Of a stretch of DNA of 16,271 bases, positions 8,238 through 14,794 are shown piece after piece. Position 1 is the stretch's first letter, and the number at the start of each line of letters is the position of its first letter. The notes under the pieces were generated by a model. The model was not told the origin of the DNA and searched no databases. It saw only the letters and a program-made list of their open reading frames with translations. This DNA comes from an uncultured Clostridium sp. (lineage in GTDB: Bacteria; Bacillota; Clostridia; TANB77; CAG-508), in contig CATLUC010000028.1 in NCBI GenBank assembly GCA_950059165.1, positions 1 to 16,271 on the forward strand. The letters are read 5' to 3'. The position numbers and the translations under genes were made by a program.

Positions 8238-8849
8238 ATGGAAAATGCATCAAAAGCCTTGCTTATGGCAGCAAGTGTATTAATAGGAATATTAATATTA
8301 TCATTAGCTGTATACTTGTTTGTATCTTTTGGGCAAGCTTCAGCACAATTGCATGAGCAACAAGACCAACAGCGATTAGAACAATTTAATAGCCAATTTT
8401 CTTCTTATGTAGGAAAAAAAGGAATTACTATTCATGATATTATAACAATAACTAATTTAGCAATAGAAAATAATAGACATTATGAGTTTGAACCAAGAAA
8501 CATTACAGCAGTTACAGGACAAGATAACTATATATCTGTTATAATAAAAGGAAAAACAGGAAGAAGTGAACAATTAGAAAAATACGTTTCTAACGGCACT
8601 GGTGATTTAACTTCAAGATTATATTATTTGATAGTATATGACTTAAATAGGATAGATGGAAATACTCCACCTAAAGCAGGAGAGAAAGAAGCAAATGATA
8701 CATACAATTGGATAGGTGGAACAGGAACAACAATAAATAAAAATCAAAATGATTATGAAGAAGATTCAGATTATGCAGTATATGATTGTAATGTAGAATA
8801 TAGTTCTGTAACTGGAAGAGTTTATAAAGTAATATTTACAGCTAAATAA
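8238..8849 (+). CDS. Pilin-like membrane-anchored protein 2 (MENASKAL family)
   Basis: A 203-residue intact paralogue of the preceding gene. MENASKALLMAASVL leads into a single hydrophobic helix (about residues 8-32). Then come FNSQFSSYVGKKGITIHDII (the shared FN.QF..Y...G....I pattern), NNRHYEFEPRNIT, and a C-terminal YDCNVEYSSVTGRVYKVIF. The close match of the N-terminus to that of the 7539 gene, including much of the DNA around the start, points to tandem duplication. The spacing to the upstream stop is about 20 nt, with AAGGAG ahead of the ATG. It contains an out-of-phase CGG (AAC GGC at 8592-8597) that does not disturb the frame. Role inferred: a structural or accessory subunit of the Tad-like appendage. 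Confidence 0.75.
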   Translation: MENASKALLMAASVLIGILILSLAVYLFVSFGQASAQLHEQQDQQRLEQFNSQFSSYVGKKGITIHDIITITNLAIENNRHYEFEPRNITAVTGQDNYISVIIKGKTGRSEQLEKYVSNGTGDLTSRLYYLIVYDLNRIDGNTPPKAGEKEANDTYNWIGGTGTTINKNQNDYEEDSDYAVYDCNVEYSSVTGRVYKVIFTAK

Positions 8850-8866
8850 TATAAAGAGGATATAAA

Positions 8867-9298
8867 ATGAAAAAATTAGCATTATTTTTCTTATTTGTAA
8901 TTATAATTGTCGCTGGAATTTCTTATATGTATTTAAATTATAAGGCAAATTATAATCAAGCACAAAAGCAAAATAAACAATATGAAAGCTATTTAGAACA
9001 AGAAGTATATGGATTTGATTTAACAACAGTTATTAATAAAGCAGTAGATAACAACAAAAATAATAATATAGAAAAAGATAAACAAGGTTATTATATTAAT
9101 AATGATAATAATTCTATTCAAATAGATATAAATATATTAGACAATGAAAAAACGTACAAAATGGAAACACTTTATTCTGGTGGAATGGATCAATTTGTTA
9201 GGTTTTATGGAGACATTAAATTTAAGTGTACAAAACTAGAATACCATAAAAAAACAAATAAAGTAAAATATATGTTATTTGAACAAATAACTGAATAA
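8867..9298 (+). CDS. Small membrane-anchored protein, diverged pilin-like relative
   Basis: A 143-residue protein with a lysine-starting hydrophobic N-terminus (MKKLALFFLFVIIIVAGISY, about residues 5-23) and a polar exterior. It lacks the MENASKAL start of its neighbours. The middle EVYGFDLTTVINKAVDNNKN matches the (M/V)..LI..V..NN pattern of the pilin-like paralogues, and the end FKCTKLEYHKKTNKVKYML matches their cysteine-containing C-terminal strand. It may be a minor subunit with a different N-terminal anchor or signal. It starts about 17 nt after the previous stop with AGAGGA ahead of ATG. Confidence 0.6.
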   Translation: MKKLALFFLFVIIIVAGISYMYLNYKANYNQAQKQNKQYESYLEQEVYGFDLTTVINKAVDNNKNNNIEKDKQGYYINNDNNSIQIDINILDNEKTYKMETLYSGGMDQFVRFYGDIKFKCTKLEYHKKTNKVKYMLFEQITE

Positions 9299-9314
9299 AA
9301 CAATGTTATTAATC

Positions 9315-9339
9315 TTAATTAGCTCTATAGGCTAGTTAA
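9315..9339 (+). other. Intercistronic hairpin
   Basis: Positions 9315-9324 pair with 9330-9339 (two G-U wobbles) around a 5-nt loop, in the 84-nt gap before the third MENASKAL gene. No T run follows, so it is unlikely to end transcription fully. Stabilisation or processing of the mRNA is possible. Confidence 0.3.
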
Positions 9340-9382
9340 GCAAAATAAAAAATATTATATTAAATTTAAGGAGGAAAAGATT

Positions 9383-9772
9383 ATGGAGAACGCATCTAAA
9401 GCACTAATTATAGCAGGAGCTATACTACTTTCAATTTTAATTATTTCACTTGGAATTTTTATATTCCAACAAGCGAAAAATGCAGTAAATACTGAGCAAT
9501 TATCAGAACTTGAGGTTACAAGTTTTAATGGGAAGTTTGACAAATACCTAGGAACTAAAGTTCAAGGTTCTCAAGTAAAAGCCTTAATCCAAGCAGTAAC
9601 TACAAACAATAATACTGCAGGAGCAGAAGATGACAGTAAAAAAATTGTAATAAATAAAAAAGCATCAGAAATAAATGCAGGAAAGTCATATAGTGTTACA
9701 GTGCCAGACTCAGATGGATATACATCAGGTGGATTAATTCATAAAATTGTAATTGAAGATGCTACAAAATAA
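9383..9772 (+). CDS. Pilin-like membrane-anchored protein 3 (MENASKAL family)
   Basis: A 129-residue intact paralogue and the shortest of the set. It begins MENASKALIIAGAILLSILI with one hydrophobic helix (about residues 8-30), then has SFNGKFDKYLGTKVQGSQVK with the shared FN.KF..Y pattern, and ends in a short beta-rich-looking part (SYSVTVPDSDGY). Its AAGGAGG is the strongest ribosome binding site among the pilin-like genes, and a gap with a small hairpin precedes it. I infer that it could be the most highly made, main subunit. No prepilin-peptidase gene or classic Flp motif (GxxxxEY) was seen, so pilin is an inference from context and architecture. Confidence 0.7.
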   Translation: MENASKALIIAGAILLSILIISLGIFIFQQAKNAVNTEQLSELEVTSFNGKFDKYLGTKVQGSQVKALIQAVTTNNNTAGAEDDSKKIVINKKASEINAGKSYSVTVPDSDGYTSGGLIHKIVIEDATK

Positions 9773-9789
9773 AAAGGAAGGTGAACTAG

Positions 9790-10433
9790 ATGGAGAATGC
9801 AGCAGAAGCTTTAAAGATGGCAGCATTTGTTCTAATATTTATACTGGCATTGTCCATCAGCATCAATGCCTTTGGAACTGTTAGAACAACTACACAAACA
9901 ATATTAGAATATAAAGATAGAGAATATGATTATGATTACATAGAGGGAGATAGGACTAAAAGAATAGTAAGTGCAGAAACAATAGTTCCCTCTATTTATA
10001 AAGCATATAAAGAAAATTATAAGATTGTTTTTGTATCAGATAAAATAAAACGGACAAGGTGGTCTTTATCAAAGGAAAAATGACCAACGGAAGTTATGAT
10101 GATATATATGTAATTGACCTAGAAAAAGAAGTTTTAGGAAGCGATAGTGATAAAGAACAATTTATAAGTGCAATTTTATATGGAGCAAGTAATGAAATAC
10201 ACAACAAATTTCAAAGGAATTTAGGAATAAACTTGTATTCATATGGAGTTTATGATATAATTAAAGAGACTAAATTTACTGAGGAATTAGGAGTTTACTA
10301 TCAAGAAGAATTACAACAACAAATACAAAAAATAGATACTTCAGCTACAGTAATGCAACCAGAAGGAGCAGAAGAACCAGATACAAACAAAACTAAAAAA
10401 AGAGTTATAACTTATACACAAGTTAATAACTAA
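9790..10433 (+). CDS. Pilin-like membrane-anchored protein 4 (MENAAEAL family), two CGG recoding sites
   Basis: A 213-residue product when C10051 and C10088 are skipped. The N-terminus MENAAEALKMAAFVLIFILA is the cluster signature followed by one hydrophobic helix. The exterior holds EYDYDYIEGDRTKRIVSAET and ENYKIVFVSDKIK. Plain translation ends at TGA 10081-10083, giving 97 residues. The downstream part (YDDIYVIDLEKEVLGSD and onward, to 10433) lies two frames over, and each CGG accounts for one step, giving a middle segment GQGGLYQRKNDQ and then GSYDDIYVIDL. The middle frame has no stop between the two sites. A single -1 shift is a less consistent alternative. The spacing to the upstream stop is 17 nt, with AAGGAAG ahead of ATG. 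Confidence 0.7.
10051..10053 (+). other. CGG recoding site 5 (pilin-like 4)
   Basis: Context AAA CGG ACA. Zero frame stops at 10081. Skipping C10051 enters the +1 frame (GQGGLYQRKNDQ), which is open as far as the next CGG. The glycine codon is GGA. Confidence 0.75.
10088..10090 (+). other. CGG recoding site 6 (pilin-like 4)
   Basis: Context CAA CGG AAG, in phase with the frame entered at site 5. Skipping C10088 gives GSYDDIYVIDLEKE and opens the rest of the gene. The site lies 37 nt after site 5. Confidence 0.75.
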
Positions 10434-10452
10434 CACTTTTAAAATAAAGTGT
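10433..10452 (+). other. Small hairpin before the 10468 gene
   Basis: acacttt (10433-10439) pairs with aaagtgt (10446-10452) around 6 nt, between the stop of the fourth pilin-like gene and AAGGAGG of the next. It may affect translation coupling. It is not followed by T residues. Confidence 0.3.
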
Positions 10453-10467
10453 GATAAGGAGGTAAAA

Positions 10468-11013
10468 ATGGGAGATAGTTTAATAACAATAGTCGCAATA
10501 GCATTAGCAGCGGTTTTAATGTTTATATTTCCACTAATGACAATGTCTGATAGAACAGATGATGTTTCACAATTAACAGTAGATACAGCAACAACAGAAT
10601 TTGTAGACGATATCAGAGCAACAGGTAAAATAACATTAGATAAATATAGTAAATTTGTAGAAAATATTTCTTCAACAGGAAATAGTTATGATGTAGAAAT
10701 GGAAGTAAAAGTACTAGATGAAAATCCAGGAAAGAAAACAACACAAGCTGTTTCCACAAAAATAGGAGAAAATGTGTATTATTCTATGTACACATCACAA
10801 ATTTTGGAAACTTTAGCACCTAATAATGGAGTAGAAAAAAATAAGGTACTAGCATTAAAAGAAGGAGATATTGTTTCTGTTAGTGTAAAAAATACAAATA
10901 CAACTTTATCACAACAATTAAAGAGTTTCTTTTATTCAGTAACAGGAAATGATACATATACAATAGCAGCTGAGCATGCAGGTATTGTTACTGCAAATGG
11001 AACGGGAAAATAA
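10468..11013 (+). CDS. Small membrane-anchored pilus-operon protein
   Basis: A 181-residue protein with a very short lead (MGD) and one hydrophobic segment (SLITIVAIALAAVLMFIFPL, about residues 4-23), then a soluble exterior with TMSDRTDDVSQLTVDTATTE, ATGKITLDKYSKFVENI and YDVEMEVKVLDENPG. The layout resembles TadE/TadF-like or pseudopilin minor subunits, but I do not recognise a specific family motif. It lies between the MENASKAL genes and a larger membrane-anchored protein, 35 nt after one and 15 nt before the other, with AAGGAGG ahead of ATG. It has two out-of-phase CGG trinucleotides (10511, 11003) that do not affect the reading. Confidence 0.6.
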   Translation: MGDSLITIVAIALAAVLMFIFPLMTMSDRTDDVSQLTVDTATTEFVDDIRATGKITLDKYSKFVENISSTGNSYDVEMEVKVLDENPGKKTTQAVSTKIGENVYYSMYTSQILETLAPNNGVEKNKVLALKEGDIVSVSVKNTNTTLSQQLKSFFYSVTGNDTYTIAAEHAGIVTANGTGK

Positions 11014-11027
11014 AGGAATGATAACCT

Positions 11028-12765
11028 ATGAAAATACAAAATTTGGCTATCATATTTGTTGTTATAATGTTACCAATTTCAATGGTACTTACAAGCTTAG
11101 TTCAAAACCAAGTTGAAACATTACACAATCAAATTGCATATGATAACAAACTAAATAGAGCCACATATGATGCATTGAAAGCTTTTCAATTAAATACAAT
11201 TAATAATGATACTTCAGATTTAACTAACTCTAAGTTAAGAGATATTGAGGCATCTGCAAATACATTTTTTAATTCAATAGCAAGTAATTTTAATATGGCT
11301 GGATTTGATAAAGATACTTTAAAAAGTTATGTACCAGCAATAGTATATACTATGTATGATGGTTATTATATATATTCACCTTATAATAATAAACTAGATA
11401 ATACTAAAAATAATAAAGTATCAACCCTAAATGAAAAATTTAGTGATAGTGAATTATTAGGAACTAAAGAACAGAATAAAGAAGGTGTAACCTATCATGA
11501 AGGAGAAAATATATATGGATTAAAACCATATATTCATTATAGTTGTCGTTATAAAAAAGGTAGTAGCTTTGATGTTGTAATAACATATTCTCTAGATAGT
11601 TATATTACTGTACAAGGAAAAGTTGGAAATGAAACTGGAATGTGGTCAGGATATATAATAGATGACATAGAAATTGATAATTTAGATAATCCATCAAAAG
11701 TGAAATATAGAGGAATTGAAATTGCAAATAATGAAATAACGACAGAATGTATTGATGATACAGGAACAGAATATGAATATATAAAACTAAATGGTGTAAA
11801 ATATTATAAAGACGAAAATGGAAAATGGTTTTCTATTTTAAATAATGAAAGATATATACAAGATGATTTTAATCCTCAAATTACACCTGCTATTGCATAT
11901 TATCAAGAAGCAGCAAAATTTACTAAATGGTTAAAACAAAGTCCATTAGTTGACCTAAGAGGTAGTGATGCATGTGACGAAAATGGAGAAGAATTAAAAC
12001 GGAAAAGATAAAGAAAGATTTGGAGATTATAAGATATTTGATAGCACAAATGTTAATATCGAAGGTCCAGAATCCAATTTTACAGAACAAAGATTAACAG
12101 TTATTCGTTATTCTATTGAAAAAAACCTTTCTATAGCAATAGCTAATTTTAATAATTATACAGGTGTAACAACCAACTTCCAAATGCCAGTATTAAAAGA
12201 AGATGAATGGTCTAAAATATTAAATAATGTTTCTATTATCAGTTTTTTACAAGGTTTAAACATCGGAGGAAAAATTTATAATGGTCATGCTATTATTACG
12301 AATAATAAAAATAAAGAGACAGTGAATGAAGATTCTATTTACATAGTACAAATGGATTCACCACATAATATAACATACCATAGACCAATTGCTACTGGTT
12401 GGAATGAAAATGAACATTATCATGGATATTCTCCTGGAAGTGAAGATGCTGAGGCTATCAATAAAAGAGATTTTAAAGGAATATTAAATATTGATTTTGA
12501 AAGAAGAATGTATATAGATAAAGAAAAAAATACCAAATACTATTTTCCACATAGCCAAATAGGATGTTATTATTGCATTGTAACCCAAACTAATGTAGAA
12601 AAAGACGAAGATCTTGTAGGTGATTTAATCAAATATATTTCAGATAAAAAACCTAGAAAAATAGCTGAAGCATATTTTACAGCATTAGGTAGGGAACGTT
12701 ATGGCTTATACAGAACAAATGTAAATCCAGATGAAATAAAATTAAAATTTGGAGTAGCTAAATAA
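11028..12765 (+). CDS. Large membrane-anchored pilus-operon protein, one CGG recoding site
   Basis: A 578-residue product when C12000 is skipped. One N-terminal membrane segment (about residues 6-25, LAIIFVVIMLPISMVLTSL) is followed by a heptad-like stretch (QNQVETLHNQIAYDNKLNRA) and a long extracytoplasmic part with MYDGYYIYSPY and ACDENGEELKGKDKERFGD. Plain translation stops at 12009-12011 after residue 327. Recoding joins this to the segment with EQRLTVIRYSIEKNLSIAIA and the 12184-12765 part. The first half resembles TadE-like pilus proteins only in layout. I do not recognise an enzymatic motif. It is the last gene of the cluster and may be a minor subunit or adhesin-like tip. An out-of-phase CGG (ATC GGA at 12262-12267) leaves the frame intact. 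Confidence 0.7.
12000..12002 (+). other. CGG recoding site 7 (large pilus-operon protein)
   Basis: Context AAA CGG AAA. Zero frame stops at 12009-12011. Skipping C12000 gives EELKGKDKERFGDYKIFD and an open frame to 12765. The glycine codon is GGA. Confidence 0.87.
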
Positions 12766-12819
12766 AAACTAAAATGGAATAAATTTTTTAAAAAAGGAAA
12801 TACTTATAATAAGCAAAAG

Positions 12820-12854
12820 AAGTTAATGTTAATAATAAATTTTCATATTAACTT
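12820..12854 (+). other. Hairpin in the spacer before spoIVB
   Basis: Arms 12820-12829 and 12845-12854 (10 bp with one G-U) flank a 15-nt loop in the 127-nt gap after the pilus cluster. The sequence after it (gtttgtt) is only a weak T run, so it is a poor terminator candidate. The right arm overlaps CATATTA (12844-12850), which resembles a forespore-sigma-factor -10 element. No good -35 partner is visible. Confidence 0.3.
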
Positions 12855-12892
12855 GTTTGTTAGGACATAAATTACTTGGAATGGAGATTTTT

Positions 12893-14146
12893 ATGAAAAA
12901 ACAAATTATTAAGCTATTATTAGTATTTTTTTTAATGGTTATTTATGCATATTTATTATTAATAATAAATCTTCCTGATAATTTAGTGATTTTTGAGGGA
13001 GAAAATATAAATATGAAAACCTTATTTGGTATTAGCTTAAAAGTCAATCAAGATAAAACAGAAGCAGTTTCTAGCACTATATCAAAATCAGATTATAAAA
13101 CAGACTTAGCAAACCAAAAATCAGGGAAAACTACATTAGAAGTAAGTTTATTCGATTTTATTTCACTAAAGGATGTAGAAGTGGATATTTTGCCCAAAAC
13201 AAAGGTAATTCCTGTTGGAAATATAGCAGGTGTTAAATTGTACACAAATGGGGTTTTAGTTGTTGGTATGTCTGAAATTGAAGGAGTAGATAGCAAAAAA
13301 TATAGACCATATGAAAATACAGGGATTAAAGAGGGGGATACTATAACTCGGCATAAATGATATTCGGAATTAATACAACGAAGCAGTTAATAGAAGTTGT
13401 AAATAATGCAAAGGGAAAAGCTGTAAAAGTACAATATAGACAAGATGAACAAACAAAGGAATGTAGTATAGAACCAGTAAAAACAAGTAATGATGAATAT
13501 AAATTAGGGTTATGGGTAAGAGATAGTGCTGCAGGAGTTGGTACTGTAACATTTTATGAACCATCTAGTAAAACATTTGGAGCTTTAGGTCATGGTATAA
13601 CAGATATTGATACAGAGGAATTAATAAATATTGCCTCAGGAGAGTTTGTAACTACAAGAATTTTGAATATCACAAAAGGAGAAAGTGGATACCCTCGGAA
13701 AGATACAAGGAACAGTAGAAAATCAAACAAATATTGGAAAAATATATAAAAATAGCAAATTTGGTATTTATGGAACAGTAGAAAATTTGTCAAGTTTAAA
13801 ATTAGATAAATCAAAAGAAATGGAAGTTGCTATGCGTGATGAGATAAAATTAGGGAAAGCAACTATTTTATGTACTTTAGATAATCAAAAAGTAGAAGAA
13901 TATGAAGTTGAAATAAAAAAGATATACCCAGAAAATAATTATAATAATAAAAGTATGCAAATAAAAATAACAGATGAAAAGTTATTAGAAAAAACAGGAG
14001 GAATAATACAAGGAATGTCAGGTTCACCTGTAATACAAAATGGTAAATTTATAGGAGCATTAACACATGTATTAGTTAATAATCCACAAGAAGGATATGC
14101 AGTTTTTGGTGACATTATGCTAAAGCAAGCAAAAGAAGTGAAATAA
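12893..14146 (+). CDS. spoIVB: SpoIVB-type PDZ serine peptidase of sporulation, read through three CGG recoding sites
   Basis: A 416-residue product when C13349, C13365 and C13696 are skipped, close to the roughly 425 residues of Bacillus subtilis SpoIVB. That protein is made in the forespore, crosses into the intermembrane space and triggers processing of pro-sigma-K. Visible parts are an N-terminal membrane segment (about residues 5-24), a PDZ domain around GIKEGDTITGINDIGINTTK (glycines 153 and 158 from recoding), and an S55-type peptidase domain with FGALGHGITDID (histidine 233) and GMSGSPVIQNGKFIGALTH (serine 375, the likely nucleophile). Glycine 268 in GYPGKIQG is the third recoded residue. 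Plain translation splits it into pieces of about 155, 130 and 153 residues, none with the full set. ATG 12893 is chosen for GGAG 12883-12886. It marks the organism as an endospore former. Confidence 0.88.
13349..13351 (+). other. CGG recoding site 8 (spoIVB, PDZ domain)
   Basis: Context ACT CGG CAT. Zero frame stops at TGA 13358-13360. Skipping C13349 gives GDTITGINDI, a standard PDZ strand. This is the only site where the restored glycine codon is GGC. Confidence 0.88.
13365..13367 (+). other. CGG recoding site 9 (spoIVB, PDZ domain)
   Basis: Context ATT CGG AAT, in phase with the frame entered 16 nt upstream at site 8. Without a second shift, TAA follows at 13371-13373. Skipping C13365 gives DIGINTTKQLIEVV, the normal continuation of the PDZ fold. 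Confidence 0.88.
13696..13698 (+). other. CGG recoding site 10 (spoIVB, peptidase domain)
   Basis: Context CCT CGG AAA. Zero frame ends at 13747-13749. Skipping C13696 gives SGYPGKIQGTVENQ and carries the protein into the part with the serine motif GMSGSP. Confidence 0.88.
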
Positions 14147-14244
14147 GGTTGATGACGAAAAATAGCAAATATTGACGAATAAAGAAATAAGTAACAAATA
14201 AATTAAAAAATTACAAAAATTTACAAGAAAATATGTAAAAACTA

Positions 14245-14273
14245 TTGCATATTTTTTTATTTTATCATATAAT
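14245..14273 (+). promoter_or_regulatory. Sigma-A promoter of the coiled-coil gene
   Basis: TTGCAT (14245-14250), a 17-bp spacer and a perfect TATAAT (14268-14273) lie about 50 bp before the next start codon. The spacer between spoIVB and this promoter (14147-14244) shows no terminator or other recognisable feature. Confidence 0.7.
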
Positions 14274-14324
14274 TTGTTCAAGCTTTAATCTTGTATCGCA
14301 AAATAAAGACAGGAGGTGATAAAA

Positions 14325-14735
14325 ATGGAAGTAGAAATATTAAATAAAATTCTAGTACAAGTTCAACAAATTGGAAAAGATTTAGTAGATTTCAAACAAG
14401 AAATCAGAGAAGAAATGTACGAAATGTTTGAAAAACAAGATAAGAAAATTGAGCTACTTAGAAAAGAAATGTATGAAATGTTCAAACAACAAGATGAGAA
14501 AGTTAAAGGATTAATAAAAGATGTAAGAATGGAAATGTATGGATTATTTGATAAAAATACAAAAGAAATTTCTGATGAAATACAAGAATTAACAAAATTT
14601 ATAAGTGGAAAAGTAAGGCAGGAAATTAAGGAAGAAACCAAGAAAGAAATAAGGGAAGAAATAAAACAAAAAGCTATAAAAGTTGTAGAAATGATAAAAA
14701 GAGATGAAGAAAATTTTGTTGTTACAGCATCATAG
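14325..14735 (+). CDS. Small coiled-coil protein of unknown function
   Basis: A 136-residue, highly charged and almost entirely helical-looking protein without a membrane segment. It has an internal repeat: EEMYEMFEKQDKKIELLRK, then KEMYEMFKQQDEKVKGLIK, then MEMYGLFDKNTKEISDEI. The first two copies start 21 residues apart and have hydrophobic residues in heptad register. A second half rich in EE/KE runs follows (KEETKKEIREEIKQK). The strong AGGAGGTG at 14311-14318 supports ATG 14325 over the upstream GTG. It has its own consensus promoter and lies convergent to murC. It probably forms a homo-oligomeric coiled coil. I do not recognise a named family and infer no function. Confidence 0.75.
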   Translation: MEVEILNKILVQVQQIGKDLVDFKQEIREEMYEMFEKQDKKIELLRKEMYEMFKQQDEKVKGLIKDVRMEMYGLFDKNTKEISDEIQELTKFISGKVRQEIKEETKKEIREEIKQKAIKVVEMIKRDEENFVVTAS

Positions 14736-14750
14736 TAAAAAAGCAATAAT

Positions 14751-14783
14751 AAAAATCCCCTAAAAGTTGTATTTGAGGGATTT
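14751..14783 (-). terminator. Terminator between the coiled-coil gene and murC
   Basis: aaatccc (14753-14759) pairs with gggattt (14777-14783). Read on the minus strand the stem is followed by TTTTTATTATT, which fits a rho-independent terminator for murC. On the plus strand T5 follows only after about 8 nt, so it may work less well for the coiled-coil gene. Confidence 0.6.
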
Positions 14784-14794
14784 AAGATAAGTTT

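Noticed and set aside
294..13698. Ten sequencing or assembly insertion errors
   Set aside because: The inserted base is always a C directly before GGN, is not a homopolymer error (only 4751 follows another C), and is always in codon phase. Errors would fall in any phase and in intergenic DNA. Raw reads are still the decisive check.
294..13698. Simple reassignment of CGG to another amino acid
   Set aside because: A reassigned triplet would not change the reading frame. Here every CGG is followed by a one-base shift in the homology-supported frame.
294..13698. Removal of the C by introns or other intervening elements
   Set aside because: Only one base is in excess at each site, and there is no sequence long enough to form an intron or intein. 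RNA editing by C deletion cannot be ruled out from DNA alone, but it is less simple than decoding at CGG.
14147..14200. Spo0A-box-like sequences (TTGACGAA near 14173)
   Set aside because: They differ from the TGTCGAA core, and the promoter that follows looks like an ordinary sigma-A promoter. The match is too weak to call.
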